From: Goniomonas avonlea
Taxonomy: Eukaryota > Cryptophyceae > Goniomonadida > Goniomonadaceae
Length of the DNA: 20,272 nt
Direction: 5' to 3'
NCBI GenBank assembly: GCA_003573635.1
Contig: QUTJ01031804.1
Span: 1 to 20,272, forward strand
The position numbers were made by a program, and so were the translations under genes. The notes under the pieces were generated by a model. The model did not search any database, was not told where the DNA came from, and was given only the letters and a program-made list of their open reading frames with translations. Each line of letters starts with the position of its first letter. The stretch's first letter is position 1. Below are positions 1-6,562 of this stretch, in pieces.

Positions 1-140
1 CAGTTGTGTCTCAGCTGGCGGCCCAGCTTGTGTCCCAGTTGTGTCTCAGCTGGCGGCCCAGCTTGCGTCTCAGTTGTGTCTCAGCTGGCGGCCCAGCTTG
101 CGTCTCAGTTGTGTCTCAGCTGGCGGCCCAGCTTGCCCAA
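1..140. repeat. 35-bp minisatellite, four copies
   Basis: Four head-to-tail copies of a 35 bp unit begin at positions 1, 36, 71 and 106; the last diverges after about 30 bp. The unit contains CAGTTGTGTCTCAGCTGGCG. The array touches the left edge of the window, so it may be longer. It probably lies in an intron or in the 5' flank of the EF-hand gene. The long open frames across it are a by-product of the repeat. Confidence 0.9.
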
Positions 141-204
141 TCAGTGCCACCGGCCAGTTGGTGTCTCGGTTCGTTGCTCACATCGTCATGGCAGGGGTCA
201 AAAC

Positions 205-2101
205 ATGGCTTCGGTGATGTACGATGGATTGGATTTTACAATTCCAAGCGCATGGCTGGAAAACATTCCAAAGAAAGGCGTTCTCACATTGTGCGGGCTT
301 TTAACCTAACCGCTTGCCCTCGCTGTCACGTTGTCGGTGCTCTGTGTCACCCCCTGCACCGTGGCCACATTCACGCATCTGCTGGTCACTCCCATGCTGC
401 GCCACATTCACGCATCTGCTGGTCACTCCCATGCTGCGCCACATTCACGTATCTGCCGGGTCACTCTAGATTGTCCTTGTCTCACATCTTCAGCTTGCAC
501 TCTACGAGAGAAAGTACTTTTTCGACTCCGTCTCTAGATTGTGTCCTTGTCTCACATCTTCACCTTGCACTCAACGAGAGAAAGTACTTTTTCGACTCCG
601 TCTCTAGATTGTGTCCTTGGCTCACATCTTCACCTTGCACTCAACGAGAGAAAGTACATTTTTGACTCCGTCTCTAGATTGTCCTTGTCTCTCGTCCTCA
701 CCTTGGGTTGGTGGCGTTAAGCACTGCGACGCAGATATTATTGTCGCACGTCACACGTGGTGGAGCATTACATGTCCAAGTGCAGCCGGGCAACCTTCCC
801 GCCTTCGTTTGAGAGCCTGCAGCCGACTGGTGTCCAGGTACGCCCTCCTCGAGATGCTGCAGGCCCTCCTCGAGATACCGCAGTGCGCGAGATACCCACG
901 CCCTCTCCTCGAGGAGAGGGAGACACAACAAGACTGAAACGCTCCCAGCTCGTTGTGTAACAGAGTATGGATGTCCCTTCATGCATGACGCATGCATATC
1001 ACTACATGGATGCACGCCGTCTCGCCATGAATGTCACGCGGGTGTTACTTCACCCATGAAGTAACTTTACGTCATGAAGTACTTTACGTCATGGATGTTA
1101 CTTCATGACACGTCGTGGGTGCTTCCTCTGTGGCTGCAGTGGGTCCTAGGTTTAGGTTTCGGGTTTAGGGGAGGAGAGTAGTAACACTGGCAGTGGGTCC
1201 TAGGTTCAGGTTTCGGGTTTTTGGTAGGGAGAGGAGTAACACTGGGTCCGCCTCACGTGGGAGAGGGTGGCCGCCTTGGCATCCGCGTTATCGCCTCCTC
1301 GCCTAGGTTTAGGATTCGGGTTAAGGGTCGGGAGAGTAGTAACACTGGTGCAGCGGGTCTAGGTTTAGGTTTCGGGTTTAGGGTAGGGAGAGTAATAACA
1401 CTGGTGCAGTGGGTCCTCGGTCAGAGTAGTAACACTGGCGCAGTGGGTCCTGGGCGCCAAAGTGCAGCGCCTTGTCTCGCGGCTTGCCGAGTGTTACCCA
1501 GGGCCCGACGAACTCTTCGCGTCCCTCGACAAGGACAAGTCCGGCCTCATCACCATTCGCGTACGTTCTGCCTTCCTTCGCCAATGTACACGCAAACACA
1601 CTCGCACACCTAGGGAGGGGAGATGGAGAAAGAGGGAGGGAAGGAGAGAGCGAGCGAGCGAGCCAGCGCAAGAAGAGAGAGGGGGGAAGGGGGAGAGAGA
1701 GAGAGACAGCAAGAGGGAGTGCGAGAGATGAAGGGAGTGAGAACAATCAGGGACCGGATTACCCGCGCGCCTCATTCGGTTTCACGATCCCTGCGATATA
1801 TTTGCAACACACATTTCTTGTTGTGTGAATCCTGTTTGTTTCTGCTGGATCACGAGCTCATTTCCCAGGAATTCGGCGATGGAGTACGAGCGATGGGAGT
1901 CAAGTTGGAGACACACGACATGTTTGCTCTTTTCGACTTCGTGGATCCCGACAACAGTGGTCAGGTGCGTTCGCGCTGACAAGAGCGAAAATTAAATTGA
2001 CAAGAAATTGATCTTTCACCTAACAATTAGGACAGGTCAACAAGGCAGAGCTGATTGCCTTCTGGAACGTGGGCCTTGCCAAGCTGCACGATTTGCCCTG
2101 A
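205..2101 (+). CDS. EF-hand calcium-binding protein, multi-exon (5' part tentative)
   Basis: The firm part is three exons: 1468-1560, 1869-1964 and 2036-2101 (TGA at 2099-2101). All junctions are phase 0 with GT-AG introns of 308 and 71 bp. Joined, they encode two canonical EF-hand loops. The first is DKDKSGLITIRE, whose position-12 glutamate is supplied by the next exon. The second is DPDNSGQVNKAE, which also spans an exon junction. Both have Asp/Asp/Ser at positions 1, 3 and 5, Gly at 6 and Glu at 12, so calcium binding is expected. Upstream, exons 735-837 (or 786-837) and 205-290 have matching phases (2 then 0). With ATG at 205 the protein would be 130-147 residues. Those two exons have no recognisable domain and could be wrong. 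The gene converges on the W2-domain gene, leaving 121 bp between the stop codons. Confidence 0.65.
366..475. repeat. 37-bp tandem repeat, about 2.8 copies
   Basis: Units starting CACATTCACG begin at 366, 403 and 440, a period of 37 bp. The first two are nearly identical and the third is divergent. The array sits inside the proposed first intron of the EF-hand gene. Confidence 0.85.
465..705. repeat. 68-70 bp tandem repeat, about 3.4 copies
   Basis: TCTAGATTG recurs at 465, 533, 603 and 673, giving periods of 68, 70 and 70 bp. Each unit also carries ACGAGAGAAAGTAC. A 2-bp GT insertion explains the change in period. It directly follows the unrelated 37-bp array, in the same presumed intron. 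Confidence 0.9.
1044..1109. repeat. Two adjacent inverted repeats (hairpin-forming)
   Basis: Positions 1044-1065 form a perfect 9-bp stem, GTTACTTCA with TGAAGTAAC, around a 4-nt loop. Positions 1071-1081 (GTCATGAAGTA) pair perfectly with 1099-1109 (TACTTCATGAC) across 17 nt. The stems share the core ACTTCATG, so larger folded forms are possible. They lie inside an EF-hand gene intron. Related CATGGATGTCAC-type words recur downstream of that gene near 2157-2180. Confidence 0.75.
1138..1457. repeat. Degenerate ~55-bp repeats with telomere-like TTTAGG/TTTCGGG core
   Basis: About five diverged units combine GTGGGTCCTAGG, a run such as TTTAGGTTTCGGGTTTAGGG, and AGTAGTAACACTGG. The central core resembles degenerate TTTAGGG telomeric repeats, the type known from plants, green algae and several alveolates. 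The array ends right at the acceptor of the exon starting at 1468, so it forms the 3' end of an EF-hand gene intron. Confidence 0.8.
1613..1745 (+). repeat. Polypurine tract
   Basis: This stretch of about 130 nt is almost all A and G on the plus strand, with runs of GAGA, GGGAGG and GAGCGAGC. It lies in the 308-bp intron between the two EF-hand exons. Such tracts can form triplex or other non-B DNA; here that is inference. Confidence 0.7.
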
Positions 2102-2210
2102 GCGTCCTCCTGAACCACGCAGATGGCATGGCGTTTTCCGTGCTCGCCTGTCACTCATGGATGTCACTCGCCATGGACGTCACGTCGTGCATGCGGTTAC
2201 TAAAACTGAA

Positions 2211-2216
2211 TTTATT
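2211..2216 (-). terminator. Polyadenylation signal AATAAA of the W2-domain gene
   Basis: On the minus strand AATAAA lies 6 nt beyond the TAA stop at 2223-2225. This implies a very short 3' UTR, in keeping with the compact gene spacing. Confidence 0.6.
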
Positions 2217-2222
2217 CACTTG

Positions 2223-2789
2223 TTATTCCTCATCGTTTTCCATCCATTCTTTGAATCGGCGACCCGCGTCCCGAACAGCCTCAGCGTCCTGAGGCTTAAC
2301 CTGGAGAAATCGACTGCATTTGTCATCAGAGAGCCATTCATCAACAGCCTCGTCGCTCACAACCTCCCACTCCCAAAATGCTTTGAGAACTTTGTCAAAT
2401 CCTTTGATATTTTTGGCTCGGCTCGGTCCAGAACACACATTCACAACCCAGCTCTCGGTCGCAGCCAGAAGGCACTTCCCGGCGTGTTCACCGCCCGCAT
2501 CGACGCTTGCTTTGAAAAAACCTTTGCGTTCTTTGATCAACTCAGGCAAAGGCTGGCCATCAATAAGCAGTGCCATGACGACAAAGTGTGCACGTGCGAG
2601 GCCTTTGTCAAAGCAGAGTCCACCGAAGACTTTGGCATCAGCGGACCCCAGCCGGTCAAGGAGCTCAGCAAACTCCTTGTCAGACCCAGCCTTGCTGGCT
2701 ACAAATCGTGACAGCTCTGCAATGCGCGCATCTGGCGCACCTCCGTCGTCGTCAGACGACTCGTCAGAAGAATGGTGTCGTGCAGCCAT
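2223..2789 (-). CDS. Stand-alone W2 / eIF5 C-terminal domain protein
   Basis: This single exon encodes 188 residues with ATG at 2789. An upstream in-frame TTG near 2945 is not a plausible start and would run into the divergent gene. The N-terminus is an acidic serine-rich linker (residues 7-18, SSDESSDDDG type). It is followed by a helical domain with the eIF5 C-terminal (W2, HEAT-like) pattern: LLDRL near 43-47, FDKVLKAFWEWEVVSDEAVD at 131-150 (aromatic/acidic box 1) and a terminal RRFKEWMENDEE (box 2). In eIF5, eIF2B-epsilon and 5MP/BZW proteins this domain binds eIF2-beta and eIF3 during start-codon selection. The eIF5 N-terminal GAP and zinc-ribbon domains are absent, so it should act as a competitor or adaptor rather than as a GTPase activator. 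That role is inference; the family call is strong. Confidence 0.85.
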   Translation of the reverse strand: MAARHHSSDESSDDDGGAPDARIAELSRFVASKAGSDKEFAELLDRLGSADAKVFGGLCFDKGLARAHFVVMALLIDGQPLPELIKERKGFFKASVDAGGEHAGKCLLAATESWVVNVCSGPSRAKNIKGFDKVLKAFWEWEVVSDEAVDEWLSDDKCSRFLQVKPQDAEAVRDAGRRFKEWMENDEE

Positions 2790-2896
2790 TGCGTGCGCAC
2801 GCTCAACCCAAACGCACACGAGTAACGAGTTGTCTGCGTATGCGAACTCGTTACTACTGTAGTATCGCGGATGAGAATGTACGGTAACGCGAGACC
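2790..2896. promoter_or_regulatory. Divergent promoter with perfect 11-bp inverted repeat
   Basis: The start codons of the W2-domain gene (-) and the membrane protein gene (+) are only 107 bp apart. Within this gap AGTAACGAGTT (2821-2831) is perfectly inverted as AACTCGTTACT (2845-2855) around a 13-nt spacer. An exact dyad in the middle of a bidirectional promoter is a good candidate for a dimeric transcription-factor site or a 5' UTR hairpin. No TATA box is evident. Confidence 0.6.
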
Positions 2897-3752
2897 ATGG
2901 ACGGGGCGGGCATTGACGCCGTCGAAGAGGATGAGATTCGAACAATTGTCAAGGGGTGCGTGGCAATGTTAACTGTCATTGTAGAGTGTTTGCTGTGGTG
3001 GTGTGCTGCCAAATTGCGCCGGACACTTGGGGTGCGCTTGCACAATATTCTGGCAGGGTGGTTCCCGCCGGGTCCACCACCAAATATGTCATTGTTCCAT
3101 TTGGATAAATTGCACACTGTCCTCGAGGATGATGAAACTGTGCATTTGCAACGTTCGCCGCACAAGGACCGATTGCTTGCAGCCGACACCGTTTGCTCCT
3201 TGATGTTGGTCTCGGTCTCCGTGCCTGCGCTTGCGCTTCTGCTCCAGCCGCCCTTCGAGTTATTTTGGGTGTGGTTTTCTGGCCTTCTTGTGGGACTACC
3301 AACGACTATTTTTGTGTGGTCTCTTGTGATCAGGTGTGAAATCATTTTGTGAATTTCTGAGCTCATCCACCCGCCCGTAGGTTTTCCGTTATTCACGAGC
3401 CTTGGTTGGTAGTGACTGACAGTCGTCTCATCTACTTGTGTCCTGAGTTTCTGGGTGCAAAGCCAGGATGTGTGGGTGTAAAACCCATTGTCTTGGACTC
3501 TCGGTACTCTTGTGAGGTGGTTCGGCTTGAGGACGGATCAGGGCATCTGCTGTTCACTGGCAAGCGACGGGGTTCTGCTGTATGCATGATTCCAGACTAT
3601 GAACTGAGGTGGTGCTCGCATTTTGTTTGTTGAAGTCCCGCTTCTGACACTGATACAGGTGCTATCCTGACTTGAACACCCTGCTCGGTGCCGTCCCGTT
3701 GGACATATTTTCGGAATCCGCAGATTTGGTATCGGCGATGCAGGGACTGTAA
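2897..3752 (+). CDS. Membrane protein with three hydrophobic segments and a C-terminal soluble domain
   Basis: Three exons, 2897-3333, 3381-3608 and 3659-3752 (TAA), encode 252 residues. The introns are 47 and 50 bp, both phase 2, and each donor reads AG|GTG. The N-terminus is acidic. Hydrophobic segments lie at about residues 21-38, 98-117 and 121-145, with a proline-rich, positively charged loop at 40-63. The tail, residues 146-252, alternates short hydrophobic and polar stretches (for example WLVVTDSRLIYLCPEF) like a beta-rich PH-like domain, but I cannot assign it to a family. Without splicing, exon 1 ends in 6 extra codons and exon 2 in 8, so the spliced reading is preferred. Membrane location is likely; which membrane is unknown. 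Confidence 0.75.
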
Positions 3753-4053
3753 AACTTGATTCTAATGGCGCCTGCGGCTGTGGCGTTCGTTAATAGCAAG
3801 TTGAGCTCCAACAAAACGTTGAATCTTGCTTGCCAGGATTGTTGCTCTGCCTTAGTCTGCAGTTATGGAATATGTAAGCAATACCCATAAACTGCCTGGC
3901 AATAGCAAGGAGTGCTTGAAAGTCCTCGAGAGTGAGGTGGACCGACCGACTTGGTTGGTCGCGAAATGGGACATCACGAATGACGTGAGTTTTTCGGACA
4001 GGGGCGGCCTGATGCGGCCTGGCCAAACCCTTTGAGTTCAGTTTGTCCAGCAT
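3662..4053 (-). CDS. Uncharacterised protein, probably two exons
   Basis: Exon 1 runs from ATG at 4053 to 3885 and exon 2 from 3846 to a TAG at 3662-3664. The joined product is 117 residues. The intron would be 38 bp (phase 1, GT-AG), shorter than others here. Unspliced, the frame ends at 3790. The spliced reading gives amphipathic helices such as LTLEDFQALLAIARQF followed by EQQSWQARFNVLLELNLLL. The frame also stays open upstream of the ATG to 4107, reading TPEWHIFTNKMLDKL across it, so the true start may lie in a further 5' exon. The last 91 nt are antisense to exon 3 of the membrane protein gene. I do not recognise the family. Confidence 0.45.
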
Positions 4054-4107
4054 TTTGTTCGTAAATATGTGCCACTCAGGTGTGAGAGGGTCAACCGCTC
4101 GGTTGCT

Positions 4108-4611
4108 TTATTGCACACAGAACAGTGCGAGTGATAGTTTTCAAAGAAAAACGACCCTTTCCGATCCTTATCTTGGACAGCGCTTCGACTTCATCCTCCA
4201 CATGAAATCACCGCCGGACCGGTTTCTGCCGTTGACCGCTGTGTCCCGTGTCCCGTGTCCCGTGTCCTGTGTCCTGTGTCCTGTGTCCTGTGTCCCGTGT
4301 CCCGTGTCCCGTGTCCCGTGTCCTGTGTCCTGTGTCCTGTGTCCTGTGTCCCGTGTCCTGTGTCCCGTGTCCCGTGTCCCGTGTCCTGTCTGCTCCGTCG
4401 GAGTCGGAGACTGGCAGACTGCCGGACACATGAACTTTCCCTCGCGATCGGATTCGATCCGCGAAAAGTTCACAACACTTGACTCAACTCTTCACAGTAG
4501 TGACCGGTAGCGTGAATTACGGTAGGCGTTTGACGTTCAGAACGGTCAACGGTTGAGAGGGGTCAAATCATCGGGGCGGCTTCGTCCCCACACAGTCGAG
4601 GAACGCCAAAC
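4108..4611. other. Non-coding interval upstream of the PDZ gene
   Basis: This 504-bp stretch holds the 7-bp array (4241-4387) and otherwise no convincing exon. It must contain the promoter of the PDZ gene and possibly the 5' end of the uncharacterised minus-strand gene. No clear TATA or CCAAT box was found near 4500-4611. Confidence 0.5.
4241..4387. repeat. 7-bp satellite of two variant units, 21 copies
   Basis: There are exactly 21 consecutive heptamers, each GTGTCCC (type C) or GTGTCCT (type T). The order is 3 C, 4 T, 4 C, 4 T, 1 C, 1 T, 3 C, 1 T, so an 8-unit (56 bp) higher-order period is visible. Because 7 is not a multiple of 3, all reading frames are used in turn. The open frames across it on both strands (Arg-Asp-Thr-Gly-His type) are artefacts. 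Confidence 0.95.
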
Positions 4612-5547
4612 ATGAGCTACGCCCCCGCGAATCAACAGCAAAACATGTCGTATCAGCCTCAGCAGCAGCAGCAGCAGCAACAGCAGCAAATGCAGCAAAT
4701 GCAGCAACAGCAGCAAATGCAGCAGCAGCAGCAAGCCCAGCAGGCTCAACAGTATGCCTCCCAGTACGGCAACCAATATCAGCAGCAGTACGCCCAGCAG
4801 AACGCTCAGCAAGGCCAGCAGCAGTACGCGCAGCCCGACAACACCCAGGGCCAAGCTGCGCCCACCGGCGACGAGGCTTTGCCGAGCCGGCCCCTGGAGA
4901 GCTGGGTTTCTAGCACGGACGCAGTTGCTTTCCTCGCTAATCTCGGAACATACATCGCCGTTGAGGATGGTCGCACCGTTGTCGACAACATTCATCACAA
5001 CAGTCCCGCTGATGTTGCTGAAGTTGAAATTGGTGATGAAATTATGCAGATTGACGACATCAAGGTTCCCGAGGCTAGTCTGTTGCAGATCGCCGAGTAC
5101 TGCAACCAGATGCGAGTCGACTACGAGGCAACGTTGATTGTCAAGAGGATGAAGGAAGAGGGCGGGTACACCGTCTACGAGAAAAAAATGTGCATTGCTG
5201 CTGCCCGTGTGGTCACGGAGCCAGAGCCAGAACCGGAACCCGAGGTCGTTCGCGTCGTTCATCAGGAGGCTCCCAGGTCTGTCCGATACGTGGAGGATGA
5301 ACCGGTGCGCGTCGTCCGCGTTGCGGCGCAACCGTCACCACGCTACGAGTCTGCGCCAGTGCGTTACGAGCCTGCCCCGGTGCGTTACGCCGAGTCAGTT
5401 CGCCCCGCTGCGAGGGTTGTTTCTCAACCTCGCTACGTCGACTCGGCACCGGTGCGTTACGTCGATGCTCCTGCATCTCGTTTGTCTGCTCGGTCGATTT
5501 CTCCTAGTTACGGCACCCATTCGTATGGCGCCTCGTACGTGCGTTGA
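4612..5547 (+). CDS. Poly-Q and PDZ domain protein with APVRY-type C-terminal repeats
   Basis: This intronless gene encodes 311 residues with ATG at 4612. Residues 8-75 are a Gln-rich low-complexity region (CAG/CAA/CAR runs interrupted by Met, Ala and Tyr). Residues 112-180 read as a PDZ domain. The beta-strand and helix pattern includes NSPADVAEVEIGDEIMQIDD (130-149), the usual 'A...G.l..GD.I..ID' core, followed by a helix and a VKRM strand. The carboxylate-binding loop (LGTYIAVED) departs from the classic GLGF. Residues 213-222 are a Glu-Pro run. Residues 240-295 hold imperfect repeats around (S/A)(A/P)VRYE/V, and the tail is Ser/Tyr-rich. A scaffold or cytoskeleton-linked role is plausible but is inference. 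Unlike its neighbours it has no introns. Confidence 0.8.
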   Translation: MSYAPANQQQNMSYQPQQQQQQQQQQMQQMQQQQQMQQQQQAQQAQQYASQYGNQYQQQYAQQNAQQGQQQYAQPDNTQGQAAPTGDEALPSRPLESWVSSTDAVAFLANLGTYIAVEDGRTVVDNIHHNSPADVAEVEIGDEIMQIDDIKVPEASLLQIAEYCNQMRVDYEATLIVKRMKEEGGYTVYEKKMCIAAARVVTEPEPEPEPEVVRVVHQEAPRSVRYVEDEPVRVVRVAAQPSPRYESAPVRYEPAPVRYAESVRPAARVVSQPRYVDSAPVRYVDAPASRLSARSISPSYGTHSYGASYVR

Positions 5548-5967
5548 GCACTCAACAGCGTTCGAACGATTTGTTGTGATTCTCCTTGCGGGGTGGCGAG
5601 CTATCGAATAATTACATGAATAAAACTATCATTTGCCATCTATGCCATCTACTTTCAATTCATGAGTGGCTGGCAATGCACACAGGTCTAGACAGGGGTG
5701 GGTACGCCAAAGCAAATTTGCAAATACTGAAGCCTTTTGAAGGGGAAAACAGGCGCATGTGGAGAGTTAAGCGGGCCCGTGTCAGAGTTTGAGTTTCAGC
5801 TTTGAAGATCATTGAGCGAAAACGAAACCAAACAGGAAACCAAACAGGAGACCGAAAAATGAACGGCGGACTGGCACAACCACCGAGTGCGCCCGTCCGA
5901 GCAAACTTCAGCATCTGTTTGAATACGAGACTTCTGTTCTAATCGGAAAACTTGGATAAAATACAAT
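5548..5967. other. 3' intergenic region between convergent genes
   Basis: This 420-bp gap lies between the stop of the PDZ gene (+) and the stop of the zinc-finger gene (-). It contains the PDZ gene's AATAAA. It also has a short direct repeat of ACCAAACAGGA(A/G) near 5827-5851. No convincing exon was found. Confidence 0.5.
5619..5624 (+). terminator. Polyadenylation signal AATAAA of the PDZ gene
   Basis: AATAAA lies 71 nt after the TGA stop of the PDZ gene, in an AT-rich patch, at a typical distance for a short eukaryotic 3' UTR. Confidence 0.65.
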
Positions 5968-6308
5968 TTAATTCGACGCAGCGCCAGCAAGATGGGGGAA
6001 GCAAGCCTCCAGTGTGGACTTGGGGTGCCTGAAGAAGGTCAGTGGTCACAGAATCTAAAAGAAGAAGAAGCGTACTTTGAATCAGTGTGTTGCTTCAACA
6101 CTGCGGCGTTTGACGTGCAAGAGAAATCTTGCTTGCAAACAGTGCATTTGAGGGTCATCTGTGCGGCGTTTCCAGCGAGCTGTGAGCCCTTTGTCGACTG
6201 CTGGGCGTTAGTAGAAGCATAAAAAGGCATATAATTTATCCACACCGATGCTTTTGCCAAATGCTTGGCCCGAGAAACCGCGGTCTTCTGTGCGTTGCCA
6301 CCGCCCAT
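5968..6308 (-). CDS. Small CxxC-H-H zinc-finger protein, At2g23090-like (4F5-related)
   Basis: Three exons on the minus strand, 6308-6246, 6197-6076 and 6028-5968 (TAA), encode 81 residues. The introns are 48 and 47 bp with GT-AG ends and phases 0 and 2. The product starts MGGGNAQK, continues with a basic helix (VSRAKHLAKA) and KGSQL, then has a zinc finger C39-x2-C42 ... H58-x4-H63 followed by HPKSTLEACFPHL. This matches the small plant/algal protein family of Arabidopsis At2g23090, also related to 4F5/SERF and ZNF706 proteins, whose length is about 78 residues. The last exon supplies the second zinc-ligand histidine and the conserved ACFPHL, and is lost if intron 2 is not spliced. The biochemical role of the family is not well defined. 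The gene is divergent from the giant coiled-coil gene. Confidence 0.9.
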
Positions 6309-6562
6309 GTCAGTCTGCGTTGGAACGTGGGTCACAGTGGGTGACACTGGGTGTGGCACGAGGCTCTTCTGTGTTGTCACCCAATCCTGACACCTAATCA
6401 CGGCTTGTGTGATTTGGCCTTGTCAGACTAGCAAACATCCAGCAGCCAAATCTATCACTGTAAGTGCGGGCAGGTAAAGAACCCCGAGGTACATACTTGT
6501 TTTGTCGAGCATTTTTTGTTCACGCAAGCTCCTCCCAAGCTCGCTGCTGAGGGGAGAGGGGA
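6309..6562. promoter_or_regulatory. Divergent promoter of the zinc-finger and coiled-coil genes
   Basis: The two start codons are 254 bp apart on opposite strands, so this segment must hold both promoters and 5' UTRs. A CCAAT motif is at 6381-6385. GGGTCACAGTGGGTGACACT-type direct repeats lie at 6329-6355. No TATA box is obvious. Confidence 0.5.

Noticed and set aside
4168-4510. Arg-Asp-Thr-Gly-His and Pro-Val-Ser-Cys repeat ORFs
   Set aside because: They are translations of the 7-bp satellite, open in several frames on both strands.
4546-5331. Minus-strand ORF rich in leucine
   Set aside because: It is the shadow of the CAG-rich poly-Q coding region of the PDZ gene.
5992-6222. 76-codon plus-strand ORF
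   Set aside because: It is antisense to the well-supported zinc-finger gene and has no recognisable content.
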